Shown: positions 54,426 to 64,000 of the stretch, piece by piece
Numbering within the stretch: the first letter of the stretch is position 1
Layout of the letters: every line of letters starts with the position of its first letter
Source: Vibrio sp. YMD68
GTDB lineage: Bacteria > Pseudomonadota > Gammaproteobacteria > Enterobacterales > Vibrionaceae
Assembly (NCBI RefSeq): GCF_029958905.1
Contig: NZ_CP124614.1
Location: forward strand, 3,281,674 to 3,345,673
Reading direction: 5' to 3'
DNA length: 64,000 nt
Program-made: the position numbers and the translations under genes
The notes under the pieces: generated by a model
Seen by the model: only the letters and a program-made list of their open reading frames with translations
The model's database searches: none
Told to the model about the DNA's origin: nothing

Positions 54426-56320
54426 TATGAATCAATCCCTTTTTTTAGCAGGCCTTTTTTCTTGAGGTAAACCAATATAATTGAAATAGCGGCAGGGGTG
54501 ATGCCCGATATGCGTGAAGCAATGCCTACCGATTCCGGTTTTGCATTGGTCAGCTTAAGCATCACTTCATTAGACAAACCTTTGACTTCGCTGTAATCAA
54601 AATCCGCTGGAATTTTGGTGTGCTCATGACGTAAAGATTTATCAATCTCGTCTTGCTGACGCTGAATATAACCTTCGTACTTAACCTGTATCTCAACTTG
54701 CTCTGAAGATTGTTGATCTTCTAACGCGGGAGAAAAATGATCGAGCTTTGTCAGCTGTGCGTAAGTGATCTCTGGTCTACGCAATAGATCTTCACCACTG
54801 GCTTCTCTAGAGATCGGACTCTTCAATAATTCATTCAGTGCTTCAACACCTTCCGATTTAGGGTTGATCCACTGATCTTTTAGTCGTTGACGTTCTTTTT
54901 CGATCGTTTCTACTTTTTGATTAAATCGAGCCCAGCGTTGATCATCAACCAAACCAAGTTCTCGCGCTTTTTCAGTCAAGCGTAAATCAGCGTTGTCTTC
55001 ACGGAGCAACAATCGATATTCAGCACGAGACGTAAACATACGATAAGGTTCTTTGGTTCCCATGGTGGAAAGATCATCGATAAGAACGCCCATGTATGCT
55101 TGATCTCGACGCGGGCTCCAACCATCTTTACCTTGACTGTATAAACTCGCGTTGAGTCCAGCCATCAAACCTTGTGCTGCGGCTTCTTCATAGCCAGTCG
55201 TGCCATTAATTTGCCCGGCAAAGAACAAACCTTTAATAAACTTGTTTTCGTAAGTTTGTTTGAGATCTCTTGGATCAAAAAAGTCATATTCGATGGCATA
55301 ACCAGGGCGAACAATATGAGCGTTTTCAAACCCTTTCATAGAACGTACTATTTGAATTTGAACGTCAAAAGGTAAGCTGGTGGAGATACCATTAGGGTAG
55401 AGTTCATGGGTTGTTAATCCTTCAGGCTCGATAAAGATTTGGTGGCTTTCTTTATCGGCAAATCGCATGACTTTATCTTCGATAGAAGGGCAATAGCGAG
55501 GGCCAATACCTTCAATAACCCCAGCATACATAGGGCTACGATCAAGGTTCGCTCGGATAACGTCGTGTGTTTTTTCATTGGTGTGTGTAATAAAACACGG
55601 AATTTGCGCAGGTTGCTGGCTATGGTTCCCCATGAAAGAAAAAACAGGCGTTGGGTTATCACCATGTTGAACTTCAAGCTCAGAAAAATCGACACTGCGT
55701 GCATCAATTCTTGGCGGTGTTCCTGTTTTTAATCGATCAACTCGAAGTGGAAGCTCACGAAGACGATCCGCAAGGGCGATCGATGGAGGATCACCTGCAC
55801 GGCCTCCTGAAAAGTTTTCCATACCAATGTGTAGCTTTCCACCAAGAAATGTCCCAACAGTCAATACAACGGACTGGGCGTGGAATTTAAGCCCCATTTG
55901 AGTCACTACACCGGTAACCTGATCATTTTCGACAATAAGATCATCAACAGATTGCTGAAACAGGGTCAGGTTTTTAGTATTTTCTAAAGCATGGCGAACA
56001 TAAGATTTATACAACAGACGATCGGCTTGCGCTCGCGTAGCTCGAACTGCTGGGCCTTTTGATGCGTTCAGAGTTCTAAATTGTATACCCGCATGATCAA
56101 TCGCTTTGGCCATTAAGCCACCCATCGCATCAACTTCTTTGACTAAATGCCCTTTGCCAATGCCACCGATCGCAGGATTACATGACATTGCTCCTAAGGT
56201 ATCAATGTTGTGTGTTAGCAGAAGTGTGTTTTGTCCAGTACGTGCTGCGGCTAGGGCAGCTTCTGTTCCAGCATGACCACCACCAACAACGATGACATCA
56301 AATTTTTCATGATAAAGCAT
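54425..56320 (-). CDS. mnmG: tRNA uridine-34 modification enzyme MnmG
   Basis: 631-aa FAD protein (GidA). FAD-binding [17 protein letters not shown] at residues 13-29, plus [21 protein letters not shown], and the C-terminal [41 protein letters not shown], which binds MnmE. With MnmE it makes cmnm5U34 in several tRNAs. First gene to the left of oriC. Confidence 0.97.
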   Translation of the reverse strand: MLYHEKFDVIVVGGGHAGTEAALAAARTGQNTLLLTHNIDTLGAMSCNPAIGGIGKGHLVKEVDAMGGLMAKAIDHAGIQFRTLNASKGPAVRATRAQADRLLYKSYVRHALENTKNLTLFQQSVDDLIVENDQVTGVVTQMGLKFHAQSVVLTVGTFLGGKLHIGMENFSGGRAGDPPSIALADRLRELPLRVDRLKTGTPPRIDARSVDFSELEVQHGDNPTPVFSFMGNHSQQPAQIPCFITHTNEKTHDVIRANLDRSPMYAGVIEGIGPRYCPSIEDKVMRFADKESHQIFIEPEGLTTHELYPNGISTSLPFDVQIQIVRSMKGFENAHIVRPGYAIEYDFFDPRDLKQTYENKFIKGLFFAGQINGTTGYEEAAAQGLMAGLNASLYSQGKDGWSPRRDQAYMGVLIDDLSTMGTKEPYRMFTSRAEYRLLLREDNADLRLTEKARELGLVDDQRWARFNQKVETIEKERQRLKDQWINPKSEGVEALNELLKSPISREASGEDLLRRPEITYAQLTKLDHFSPALEDQQSSEQVEIQVKYEGYIQRQQDEIDKSLRHEHTKIPADFDYSEVKGLSNEVMLKLTNAKPESVGIASRISGITPAAISIILVYLKKKGLLKKGIDS

Positions 56321-56379
56321 GTGTAAACCTTAAGTAACCAAGCGAAATTATGGAGAGATAAAAGAGCGACATTCTACCT

Positions 56380-56750
56380 TTTTTAATGGAATAGAAAAAC
56401 GAAATTATCGATTTTTCATTTTTAATCGATCTCTTAATATATATAAGATCTTTATAGAGATCTTTTACTAGATCTATTATTAAGGAAGCCATTTTCTGTG
56501 GATAAGTTAAAAATAATCAACAAGATCATGCGGTTTTTATGGATCAATTCTTGTGATCTAACCTTGATCAACACGAGGATTAGTTGGGATCAAAAGTGGG
56601 GCTTATACACAGGGGTAGGGAGACTATAAAGTTGTTATTGGGATAACTATAGGATCATAACGGTATATCCTATGATTTATCCACAGATGTATTGGCTGTT
56701 TTTTGTTCGAACAGTCTGTTTTTTTCTTTATTAAGTTATGCACAGATCAG
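56380..56750. other. oriC: Chromosomal replication origin oriC
   Basis: Lies between mnmG and mioC, as in E. coli and Vibrio chromosome 1. An AT-rich unwinding region at about 56400-56490 has four GATCT-type 13-mer-like repeats. DnaA boxes: TGTGGATAA at 56497-56505, TTATACACA at 56603-56611, TTATCCACA at 56677-56685 and TTATGCACA at 56736-56744; these match the R1, R2, R4 and R3 positions of the E. coli origin. GATC sites are frequent (SeqA/Dam control). Confidence 0.93.
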
Positions 56751-56763
56751 ATTAGAAGCAAAA

Positions 56764-56788
56764 AAAAGTGACCACCATGGTCACTTTT
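56764..56788. terminator. Terminator between mioC and oriC
   Basis: AAAAGTGACCA-CC-ATGGTCACTTTT, with T-runs on both strands. It would stop mioC transcription before it enters oriC. Confidence 0.8.
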
Positions 56789-56804
56789 CTTCATTTTATC
56801 TTGT

Positions 56805-57242
56805 TTATTTGAGCTGATCTTGATGTAAAGAGAGCCAAATATCCACTTCATCTTCAGGAACTGGCGTATTGAGAACATCAATTAATAAGCAATTTGATAA
56901 GCGAGTAGCACCTATATCAGCCAGTAATTCATCGGCATGTTTGCCAGCATTGCAGAAGGTATCATAGCTTGAATCCCCGATCGCAATGACGGAGTAGCGA
57001 ACATCAACCATCTTTGGTGGAGTGGATTGTAGCGCGTGAATAAAAGGTTGAATATTGTCTGGATAGTCACCCGCACCATGTGTTGAGGTCACTATCAGCC
57101 AAGTTCCGGATGCAGGTATCGCCTCTAAAGAAGGCTGATTGTGAACCGTCACCTCTATTCCATTTGCTGTTAGGTGATCACTGATGTGGTCTCCTACATA
57201 CTCAGTACCACCTAATGTACTGCCTGTAATTATATGAATCAT
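56805..57242 (-). CDS. mioC: Flavodoxin-like protein MioC
   Basis: 145 aa FMN protein. [16 protein letters not shown] at residues 4-19 binds the FMN phosphate, and [11 protein letters not shown] and [13 protein letters not shown] follow. MioC is linked to biotin synthase activity in E. coli. Its transcription is directed toward oriC. Confidence 0.95.
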   Translation of the reverse strand: MIHIITGSTLGGTEYVGDHISDHLTANGIEVTVHNQPSLEAIPASGTWLIVTSTHGAGDYPDNIQPFIHALQSTPPKMVDVRYSVIAIGDSSYDTFCNAGKHADELLADIGATRLSNCLLIDVLNTPVPEDEVDIWLSLHQDQLK

Positions 57243-57308
57243 TGACTCTTTTCCTTGTTAAGTACTATGTAGGCGCTTGTTTACCCAAGCCATTATTTGC
57301 CTAAACTG

Positions 57309-58670
57309 TTATTTCCCGATACAAAATGAAGAGAAAATCTGTCCGAGCAAATCATCAGAGCTAAATTCCCCGGTGATTTCATTGAGATATTGCTGTGTCA
57401 GCCTTAACTCCTCAGCCAATATTTCACCAGCCATGTACCCTTCAAGCTGCTGCTGGCCGATATTCAAGTGCTGCGCGGCATGGTTAAGAGCCTCTAAATG
57501 ACGCCTACGAGCCATGAAGCCGCCTTCATGGCCGCCAGAGAATCCCATGCATTCTTTTAGGTGTGTACGCAGCGCATCAACGCCTTGACCTGTTTTGGCT
57601 GATAGGCGGATCAAGGTCGGTGAATTGACGTGACAAATCCCAAGATCTTCTTGTGTTTGATCGGCTTTGTTTCGAATCACCGTTATACCAAGATCTTTTG
57701 GAAGCTTATCGACAAAGTCAGGCCAAATTTCCGAAGGATCGGTGGCGTCTGTTGTTGTTCCATCGACCATGAATAGCACGCGGTCGGCCTGTTTTATTTC
57801 ATCCCAAGCGCGCTCTATACCAATTTTTTCAACCTCGTCAGAGGCATCTCGCAACCCCGCAGTGTCGATGATGTGCAGCGGCATACCATCAAGATGAATG
57901 TGTTCGCGAAGTACATCACGGGTTGTGCCGGCGATTTCAGTCACAATCGCGCTTTCTTTGCCCGAAAGAGCATTCAGTAAGCTGGATTTTCCGGCGTTAG
58001 GTCGACCTGCTATCACGACTTTCATGCCTTCGCGCATGAGTGCACCTTGATTGGCTTCTTTACGTACCGCTTCAAGATTATCAATGATGGTTTGTAGGTC
58101 TGCGGAGACTTTTCCGTCGGCCAGAAAATCTATTTCTTCTTCTGGGAAATCGATGGCCGCTTCGACATAGATACGTAAATGGATCAAAGAATCCACTAAG
58201 GTATTGATACGGTTTGAAAATTCACCTTGAAGGGATTGTAATGCCGATTTAGCAGCTTCTTCAGAACTGGCGTCGATGAGGTCTGCTATCGCCTCAGCTT
58301 GCGTTAAGTCCATTTTGTCATTCAAAAATGCACGTTCTGAAAATTCTCCAGGTTTTGCTGCGCGCACTCCAGGGATCAACAATATCCGTTTGATAAGCAT
58401 ATCCATCACAACGGGGCCACCGTGACCTTGCAGTTCAAGAACATCTTCACCTGTAAAGGAGTGAGGATTTGGGAAAAACAGGGCAATACCTTGGTCGAGC
58501 TCTGCGCCATTCTCTGCTTTAAAAGCAAGATACTCAGCGTAACGTGGCTTTAGCGCTTTTCCGGTTACCTCTAGGGCGACCTGTGTTGCAAGAGGCCCTG
58601 AAACACGAATAATCCCAACACCGCCTCGGCCCGGTGCTGTTGCTTGAGCAACAATCGTCTCTGTAGTCAT
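57309..58670 (-). CDS. mnmE: tRNA modification GTPase MnmE
   Basis: 453 aa. N-terminal formyl-THF-binding domain ([21 protein letters not shown]), helical domain, and inserted G domain with [12 protein letters not shown] (about residues 224-235), DTAGLRD and NKAD. C-terminal CIGK carries the catalytic cysteine. Partner of MnmG on the other side of oriC. Confidence 0.97.
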   Translation of the reverse strand: MTTETIVAQATAPGRGGVGIIRVSGPLATQVALEVTGKALKPRYAEYLAFKAENGAELDQGIALFFPNPHSFTGEDVLELQGHGGPVVMDMLIKRILLIPGVRAAKPGEFSERAFLNDKMDLTQAEAIADLIDASSEEAAKSALQSLQGEFSNRINTLVDSLIHLRIYVEAAIDFPEEEIDFLADGKVSADLQTIIDNLEAVRKEANQGALMREGMKVVIAGRPNAGKSSLLNALSGKESAIVTEIAGTTRDVLREHIHLDGMPLHIIDTAGLRDASDEVEKIGIERAWDEIKQADRVLFMVDGTTTDATDPSEIWPDFVDKLPKDLGITVIRNKADQTQEDLGICHVNSPTLIRLSAKTGQGVDALRTHLKECMGFSGGHEGGFMARRRHLEALNHAAQHLNIGQQQLEGYMAGEILAEELRLTQQYLNEITGEFSSDDLLGQIFSSFCIGK

Positions 58671-58734
58671 AATTTTGCCAAATCGCTTGTTCGATGAAAT
58701 TGATAGTCATTAACGCAATTGTAATCAGCGCAAA

Positions 58735-58765
58735 ACAAAAAGGCGACCTTTTGGTCGCCTTTCTT
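58735..58765 (-). terminator. Terminator between yidC and mnmE
   Basis: Minus strand AAAGGCGACC-AAAA-GGTCGCCTTT followed by TTGTTTTG. It separates the rpmH-rnpA-yidD-yidC transcript from mnmE. Confidence 0.85.
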
Positions 58766-58778
58766 TCTATATTAAGTC

Positions 58779-60401
58779 TTACTTAGAATGTAAGCCTTTC
58801 TTTTCCAGTGCACGATAAATTAACGTTTGCTGGATAAGGGTTACGATGTTCGATACTAGCCAGTAAAGAACCAGACCTGAAGGGAAGAACAAGAAGAAGA
58901 AAGTAAACATAACCGGCATAAAGGTCATGATCTTCTGCTGCATTGGATCCGTTACAGTCGTTGGGCTCATTTTCTGAATAAGGAACATTGAAGCACCCAT
59001 CAGAAGTGGCAAAATGTAGTAAGGGTCTTGTGCTGATAAGTCATTAATCCAACCAAAGAATGGCGAGTGACGTAATTCAACCGATTCCATCAGGGCCCAA
59101 TACAGTGAAATGAAGATTGGCATTTGTAAGATGATAGGTAAACAGCCACCCAGTGGGTTTACTTTCTCTTTCTTATACAATTCCATCATTTCTTGGCTCA
59201 TACGCTGGCGGTCGTCGCCAATACGCTCACGCATCGCTGTCAACTTAGGTTGAAGCATGCGCATTTTTGCCATTGATGTGTACTGAGCTTTTGTCAGTGG
59301 GTACATAGCACCACGAACAATGAAGGTTAGACAGATGATTGCCAGACCCCAGTTCACAACCAGACCTTGTATGAACGAAAGCAATGTATGAAGTGGTTTA
59401 GCAATGAACCATAACCAACCGTAATCCACAACGAGGTCTAAGCTTGGTGCAACTTCTGCCATTTGATCTTGAAGTTTTGGACCTACCCATAGCGTACTTT
59501 CAAACTGTGTACTTTCACCTGTAGCAATGGTTTTGTTTGGCATACGAACACCAATATCAGCCAGGTTACCAATCACACGAGTGTATAAGCTAGTACCTGG
59601 TTCATCACGAGGAATCCACGCCGTTGCAAAGTAGTGCTGAATCATCGCCGCCCAACCTTGACCGTTAGGTAGGTTGATCGATAGGTTGCGGTCTTGCATA
59701 TCACTAAAGCTGTACTTTTTATAGCGAGTATCTTCAGTTGAGTACGCACCGCCACGATAAGTTGGCATTGTTAAGCTACCACCGTCATCTAGGACGGTTT
59801 GACGTAAGTGAGCGTACATACCAACAGTGGCATTGTTGCCAGAGTTGTTAGCAATATCAAAAGTCACATCAATGGCATAACTGCCGCGCTTAAGAATAAA
59901 CGTTTTAATGTAATCAATACCGTTCGCTTGGAACGTCATTGGAATGCGCAGTTCATCTTGGCCATCAGCCAAAGTAAAGCTGTCTGCTGATACTTGGTAG
60001 TTAGGACGATTTGAGCTGCTTAAATCGATGCCTTGAGGACCGACTAAACCACTTTGCGCAATAAATTGATGCCCTTGAGTATTTCTCAGTAAAACAAACG
60101 ACTCTTCAGAATCATACTCTTCGTCGTATTGATTTAAGTCCGCAGCAATAACATCACCACCAACCGTGTCGATAGACAGAGTCAGGACATCCGTAGTCAC
60201 TGTAATTGTTTGTGCTGACGCAGACGATTGACCAGGAGCTGGATCGAGGTCATCAGCAAAAGATGGTGCCGGTAGTGAGCCGTTAGATTGTGCCTGTTCA
60301 ACTGCTTGTGGAGCTGGAGCCTTTGCTACTTGCCATTGTTGGTATAGTAAAAAAGAAACCAAAGCCAAAGCAATTAGCAGGATATTACGTTGAGAATCCA
60401 T
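58779..60401 (-). CDS. yidC: Membrane protein insertase YidC
   Basis: 540 aa. N-terminal helix ([19 protein letters not shown]), large periplasmic beta domain (about 60-320), then five helices with the conserved [30 protein letters not shown] and [22 protein letters not shown]. It inserts and folds inner-membrane proteins such as AtpE with or without SecYEG. Confidence 0.97.
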   Translation of the reverse strand: MDSQRNILLIALALVSFLLYQQWQVAKAPAPQAVEQAQSNGSLPAPSFADDLDPAPGQSSASAQTITVTTDVLTLSIDTVGGDVIAADLNQYDEEYDSEESFVLLRNTQGHQFIAQSGLVGPQGIDLSSSNRPNYQVSADSFTLADGQDELRIPMTFQANGIDYIKTFILKRGSYAIDVTFDIANNSGNNATVGMYAHLRQTVLDDGGSLTMPTYRGGAYSTEDTRYKKYSFSDMQDRNLSINLPNGQGWAAMIQHYFATAWIPRDEPGTSLYTRVIGNLADIGVRMPNKTIATGESTQFESTLWVGPKLQDQMAEVAPSLDLVVDYGWLWFIAKPLHTLLSFIQGLVVNWGLAIICLTFIVRGAMYPLTKAQYTSMAKMRMLQPKLTAMRERIGDDRQRMSQEMMELYKKEKVNPLGGCLPIILQMPIFISLYWALMESVELRHSPFFGWINDLSAQDPYYILPLLMGASMFLIQKMSPTTVTDPMQQKIMTFMPVMFTFFFLFFPSGLVLYWLVSNIVTLIQQTLIYRALEKKGLHSK

Positions 60402-60406
60402 CGTTA

Positions 60407-60661
60407 TTAATCTCTGTCTTGTTTTTGGACTGGTGGAACGGGGTCAAAACCCCCTTCATTCATAGGGTGGCATTTTAATAGACGTTTGCCTGATAACCAA
60501 CACCCTTTTACAAAACCGTGAGCTTTCAACGCTTCTATCGCATATAAAGAGCAGGTTGGAGTAAATCGGCAGCGTGGGCCGATGAGTGGACTAATAAACC
60601 ATCTATAAAAATAGATGGGTATTAGCGCTATCCACGCGAAGGGCGAGACAGGCGAAGCCAT
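60407..60661 (-). CDS. yidD: Membrane protein insertion efficiency factor YidD
   Basis: 84 aa. [33 protein letters not shown] holds the three conserved cysteine/aromatic blocks of the family, with [18 protein letters not shown] at the end. Overlaps rnpA by 34 bases and ends five bases before yidC. Confidence 0.95.
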   Translation of the reverse strand: MASPVSPFAWIALIPIYFYRWFISPLIGPRCRFTPTCSLYAIEALKAHGFVKGCWLSGKRLLKCHPMNEGGFDPVPPVQKQDRD

Positions 60662-60993
60662 AATTTGTCAAACAGCTTGAATATTTCTTCATTGCTTAAA
60701 TCTTGCGCGCTCTTTTTAGCGATGACAACAAAATCTTTGTTAGGAAGTTGATGTTGACTGTGACGAAAGCTTTCACGGGCGAGACGTTTAAAACGATTTC
60801 TTCCAACCGCAGTTTTGATTTGCTTTTTTGGAACGGCCAAACCTAGACGAGGATGAGAAAGTGAATTATTACGAGCAATGATGGTGAAATGGGGAGAACC
60901 AGCACGATGAGCTTGCTGGAAAACGTTTTGATAGTGTTCGGGAGTTAACAAACGTAACTCCCGACAGAAGGCTAGCTTATTCAAAATAATCAA
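60628..60993 (-). CDS. rnpA: Ribonuclease P protein component RnpA
   Basis: 121 aa. [20 protein letters not shown] and the RNR motif region [14 protein letters not shown] are the family signatures. It assists the RNase P RNA in maturing tRNA 5' ends. Directly follows rpmH. Confidence 0.95.
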   Translation of the reverse strand: MIILNKLAFCRELRLLTPEHYQNVFQQAHRAGSPHFTIIARNNSLSHPRLGLAVPKKQIKTAVGRNRFKRLARESFRHSQHQLPNKDFVVIAKKSAQDLSNEEIFKLFDKLWLRLSRPSRG

Positions 60994-60996
60994 AGA

Positions 60997-61131
60997 TTAC
61001 TTAGAAAGACGCTTACGGCCTTTAGCACGACGTGCATTGATTGTTGCACGACCGTTCTTAGTCGCCATGCGTGCACGGAAGCCGTGAGTACGCTTGCGCT
61101 TTAGAACTGTAGGTTGAAAAGTGCGTTTCAT
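60997..61131 (-). CDS. rpmH: 50S ribosomal protein L34
   Basis: 44 aa, [20 protein letters not shown] and ending [12 protein letters not shown], identical in form to bacterial L34. The next gene, rnpA, begins four bases on. Confidence 0.97.
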   Translation of the reverse strand: MKRTFQPTVLKRKRTHGFRARMATKNGRATINARRAKGRKRLSK

Positions 61132-61243
61132 TTTAAATACCTTTACTGATCAGTAGTTTTAGGTTCTTGTTAACCCGGCGTGGGCACAATGTATCTCTCT
61201 ATAAGTAGAAAGAACGACCGACGCCTCTCAACAAAGAGGCGGA

Positions 61244-61272
61244 ATTGTAATCACTGTCACAAAAAGAGTCAA
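61244..61272 (-). promoter_or_regulatory. rpmH promoter
   Basis: Minus strand TTGACT (61267-61272), 17-bp spacer, TACAAT (61244-61249), about 110 bp upstream of rpmH. Confidence 0.75.
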
Positions 61273-61358
61273 TGATTGGGTTTACCTAAATTCCGGTCGG
61301 CCGATTATACGTAGTGTAAATAAAATCTCAAGGATCTTTAGTTCACTGCGTTAGATCT

Positions 61359-62096
61359 TTAATCAAGACCGACTTGATTAAGGAACTTTCTGAGTTGAGG
61401 ATCCTGTGGATTATCGAAAATATCCTGTGGAGAACCTTGCTCAACAATATGTCCGTTTGCCATGAAGATCACTCTGTCAGCGACTTCTTTTGCAAACTGC
61501 ATCTCGTGTGTCACAACCAGCATCGTTTGATGTTTTGTTGCTAACTGCTTCATTAAATTAAGAACTTCGCCAACCCATTCTGGATCAAGCGCAGAGGTAG
61601 GCTCATCAAATAGCAACAGTTCTGGCTGTAGCGCCATGGCTCGGCCAATGCCGACACGTTGCTGCTGGCCACCAGAAAGAGCGGCGGGATAACTGTCGCC
61701 TTTTTCACTCAAACCGATGTCATCTAAAATTTGCTGAGCCTTGGCTAAAGCCTGATCTTTTTTCCATCCTCTGACGGTAATAAGCCCTTCTGCAATATTT
61801 TGTCTTGCTGTCATGTGAGAAAACAGAGCATAGTTTTGGAAGACAAAGCCTGTTTTTCTTCTCAGCGCTAATATTTCTGCTTTGCTGTGGGATTCTGCAT
61901 TCACAGAGACATCATCTATCGTGATGGTTCCTTTATCGGCTTGCTCTAAGAAGTTGACGCATCGAAGCAGTGTGGATTTCCCTGTGCCGCTAGAACCAAT
62001 GATAACAATGATCTCGCCTTGTTTTATGTCAAGGTCAATTCCTTTTAGCACTTCGGTCTCCCCAAAGTGCTTGTGGATGTTGTTTAATTTAATCAT
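61359..62096 (-). CDS. Amino-acid ABC transporter, ATP-binding protein
   Basis: 245 aa. Walker A GSSGTGKST (residues 33-41), Q-loop FQNYALF, signature LSGGQQQR and Walker B LLLFDEPTSALD. GlnQ/ArtP-type. It overlaps the permease gene by four bases (ATGA). The same three-gene set sits beside rpmH in V. cholerae. Confidence 0.94.
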   Translation of the reverse strand: MIKLNNIHKHFGETEVLKGIDLDIKQGEIIVIIGSSGTGKSTLLRCVNFLEQADKGTITIDDVSVNAESHSKAEILALRRKTGFVFQNYALFSHMTARQNIAEGLITVRGWKKDQALAKAQQILDDIGLSEKGDSYPAALSGGQQQRVGIGRAMALQPELLLFDEPTSALDPEWVGEVLNLMKQLATKHQTMLVVTHEMQFAKEVADRVIFMANGHIVEQGSPQDIFDNPQDPQLRKFLNQVGLD

Positions 62097-62764
62097 CGTT
62101 GGTAAGCCTTATTTAACTTCTCTTCCGCAAAAATTTGTACACGCGTTAATACTAGAACCACTGCCCAATAGATAAGGGCGACCGCGAGGAAAGCTTCAAA
62201 AAACCGAAAGCTTGACGACGCCTCCATTTGAGCGATTGCCATGACTTCTGTAACCCCTAATGTGAAAGCGAGCGAGGTCGACTTAATCATATCGATAAAG
62301 TAGTTCATGAGAGAAGGCAGTGCGATTCGGGTGGCTTGCGGCAAAATAATCCGTCGCATCGCTTGTGTGGAAGTCATTCCAACAGACAGGCTCGCTTCCA
62401 TTTGGCTACGATCAACCCCAATGATGGCCGCACGAATACTCTCTGCCATATAAGCGGCAAAGTGCAACGTTAAACCAATAACGGCCGCACTAAAAGCGTC
62501 GATACCCACCATGATTGGAAAAATCTGCGGCAATCCGTAATAAAGGAGGAAAAGTTGAACCAAAAGTGGTGTGCCACGGAAAAAGCTAATGTACAGCTGG
62601 CTTAACTGATCGAGTACAGGCACTTTAAATACGCGAATATTGGCGAGAATAACCGCAAGCGCTAGTGAGAAAAATAATCCCCATATGGCCATTTCCATCG
62701 TTGTGCCAAGATACCTGAGCAGGACTGGTAATAGCTCAAGCATATAGTTGAAATCAAAACCCAT
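62093..62764 (-). CDS. Amino-acid ABC transporter, permease
   Basis: 223 aa with five helices. EAA loop MEASLSVGMTSTQAMRRIILPQATRIALPSLMN docks the ATPase. HisM/GlnP family; polar amino-acid substrate (cystine-type is possible) cannot be fixed from sequence. Confidence 0.92.
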   Translation of the reverse strand: MGFDFNYMLELLPVLLRYLGTTMEMAIWGLFFSLALAVILANIRVFKVPVLDQLSQLYISFFRGTPLLVQLFLLYYGLPQIFPIMVGIDAFSAAVIGLTLHFAAYMAESIRAAIIGVDRSQMEASLSVGMTSTQAMRRIILPQATRIALPSLMNYFIDMIKSTSLAFTLGVTEVMAIAQMEASSSFRFFEAFLAVALIYWAVVLVLTRVQIFAEEKLNKAYQR

Positions 62765-62839
62765 GAAGTGACCCTATTATAGACAGTGGTTATGTAAGCT
62801 GTGTTTCATTAAACTGAAATTATCGTGCTCTATAGACAA

Positions 62840-62872
62840 GAAAAGGCGGAACCTCATGTCCCACCTTTTTAT
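62840..62872 (-). terminator. Attenuator-like hairpin after the binding-protein gene
   Basis: Minus strand AAAAGGTGG ... CCGCCTTTT with one G-U pair, followed by CTTG. It lies between the binding protein and permease genes and could lower expression of the downstream genes relative to the binding protein. Confidence 0.5.
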
Positions 62873-62890
62873 AGAATAAACGTTTTAGGG

Positions 62891-63637
62891 CTATTTGGTA
62901 ATATCAGCGCCAAACCATTTTTTCGATATTTCGGCTAGAGTGCCATCTTCGCGCATGGCAGATAAAGCTTGGTTTACTTCGCCTTGTAGCTTTTGTCCCT
63001 GAGCGTTATCCACAAACGGCCAAGCGTTTTGAATCGTTTCAAATGGCTGACCTGCAAGTTGAAGAGGAAGCCCTGTCTTTTTAATCAATTCAAGCGCAGA
63101 TAGACGATCCATGACAAAAGCATCGGCACGGCCTAGTGCGACATCATGCTCAATACCCGTATCGTAGGTTTTGATGGTGATTTTGTTGTCGGTATCGTAG
63201 TTACGAAGCAGTTGTTCAAAGTTAGAACCTAGGTTTACCGCTACCGTTTTACCTTCTAGGTCTTCAATACCTTGAATAGCATCGTTGCCTTTACGTACGG
63301 TAATTTGTGCGCCATCAACCACATATGGGTCTGCAAACAAATATTTTGCCTGACGTGCTTCTGTCATGGTGATCTGATTTGAAATCGTATCAATTCGACC
63401 TGTTTCAAGTAGGCCAAACAAACCAGAAAAGTTTGCAGTAACGTATTCAACGTTGTAGTCGTTACGTTTGCCTATTTCATTCCAAAGATCGACTTCAAAT
63501 CCTTGTAATTCATCTTGTTGGACAAAAGTGAATGGGAAGTAACGCCCAGACATGCCAACTTTAACGTCAGTCGCGGCTTGAACCGTGGCTGTAGATAGTG
63601 CAAAAACGGCAATAGCAGTCTTAATCCAGTTTTTCAT
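62891..63637 (-). CDS. Amino-acid ABC transporter, periplasmic binding protein
   Basis: 248 aa with a signal peptide (MKNWIKTAIAVFALSTATVQA). Mature SBP_bac_3 domain: VGMSGRYFPFTFVQQDELQGFEVDLWNEIGKRNDYNVEYV, and the hinge region GRIDTISNQITMTEARQAKYLFADPYVVDG. FliY/cystine-binding-like. First gene of the transporter operon, transcribed away from the dnaA-side region. Confidence 0.93.
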   Translation of the reverse strand: MKNWIKTAIAVFALSTATVQAATDVKVGMSGRYFPFTFVQQDELQGFEVDLWNEIGKRNDYNVEYVTANFSGLFGLLETGRIDTISNQITMTEARQAKYLFADPYVVDGAQITVRKGNDAIQGIEDLEGKTVAVNLGSNFEQLLRNYDTDNKITIKTYDTGIEHDVALGRADAFVMDRLSALELIKKTGLPLQLAGQPFETIQNAWPFVDNAQGQKLQGEVNQALSAMREDGTLAEISKKWFGADITK

Positions 63638-64000
63638 AATACAACTCCATATTTATGTAGGACGAGATACTACTGTCCGGCTTTAGATTAGAGAAATAAC
63701 TAAGTGCGATAAAATAGAGGAAAGTGGTCTAAGTTAGCAAAATACCTTCGCAGAATGATCGATCATTTGAATTTAATTCACAGAGTTATCACCAATAATG
63801 AGATCCCTCTAATTCATCCACAATGTGGATCAAAATGTGGGTAAATAAAGGGCAAGATGTGTTGATCCGGCGGTTTTGAGCGTAAATATTGTGAATAACT
63901 TCGATCTTATTCACTGGATCGTCGATCAATCGCTGGTGATCTGGGTTATCAACAGGTAAAATCGCCAGTCTTTTCCGATTAATCTTTCGAGTGGGGGCAC
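63638..64000. promoter_or_regulatory. DnaA-box cluster, probable dnaA upstream region
   Basis: 363 bp with no gene. DnaA-box-like 9-mers: TCATCCACA (63814-63822), TGTGGATCA (63824-63832), TGTGGGTAA (63836-63844), TGTGAATAA (63890-63898), TTATTCACT (63907-63915) and TTATCAACA (63946-63954). In V. cholerae dnaA follows this ABC transporter, so this is probably its autoregulated control region; the coding start is not visible. Confidence 0.65.

Overview
The window is the replication-origin region of the main chromosome of a Vibrio-type gammaproteobacterium. The evidence is the gene order rpmH-rnpA-yidD-yidC-mnmE-mioC-oriC-mnmG-rsmG-parA-parB-atpIBEFHAGDC-glmU, the amino-acid ABC transporter between rpmH and a DnaA-box-rich region at the right edge, the 16S-tRNA-Glu-23S-5S-tRNA-Asp-tRNA-Trp ribosomal operon, and an attC site that closely resembles the Vibrio superintegron repeat (VCR).

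Layout. 1-13.8 kb: ordinary core genes (a truncated DMT exporter, rsmJ, asnC, a Bcr/CflA exporter with a divergent LysR regulator, aminopeptidase P, the thiCEFSGH thiamine operon under a TPP riboswitch, crcB). Two perfect parS sites and one degenerate one lie here, about 42-50 kb from parAB. 14.0-27.07 kb: a 13-kb prophage integrated in the 3' end of tRNA-Trp and bounded by a 47-bp direct repeat. 27.0-32.96 kb: a complete rrn operon on the minus strand with promoter and boxA elements. 33-44.8 kb: hemG, trkH, yigZ, fadBA with a FadR-type operator, a punR/punC-like pair, an amino-acid binding protein with a divergent permease, and glmU. 45-61.1 kb: the ATP synthase operon, parAB, rsmG, mnmG, oriC, mioC, mnmE, yidC, yidD, rnpA and rpmH. 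61.3-64 kb: an amino-acid ABC transporter and, at the edge, a cluster of DnaA-box-like sequences that probably precedes dnaA.

The prophage is the most interesting part. It has no tailed-phage genes. It encodes a tyrosine integrase, a repressor facing a small HTH protein across two operator-like palindromes, a Lar-like zinc protein, an HUH rolling-circle replication protein with a two-tyrosine motif, a P-loop packaging-type ATPase, a 282-residue candidate double-jelly-roll capsid protein, a run of very small single-membrane-span proteins, a spike-like protein with nonapeptide repeats, a muralytic enzyme, holin-like peptides and a very basic 42-residue peptide. This combination fits the tailless, membrane-containing PM2-like (corticovirus-like) viruses.

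Between its integrase and its left attachment site lie two promoterless genes arranged as integron gene cassettes. One is followed by a VCR-like attC, and both have boundary sequences that are exact reverse complements of each other. They encode a transglutaminase-like protein and a possible ADP-ribosyltransferase-fold protein. I read this as integron cassette cargo inside a rolling-circle tailless prophage. Because rolling-circle replication exposes the single-stranded DNA on which attC sites fold, there is a plausible route for the capture (inference).
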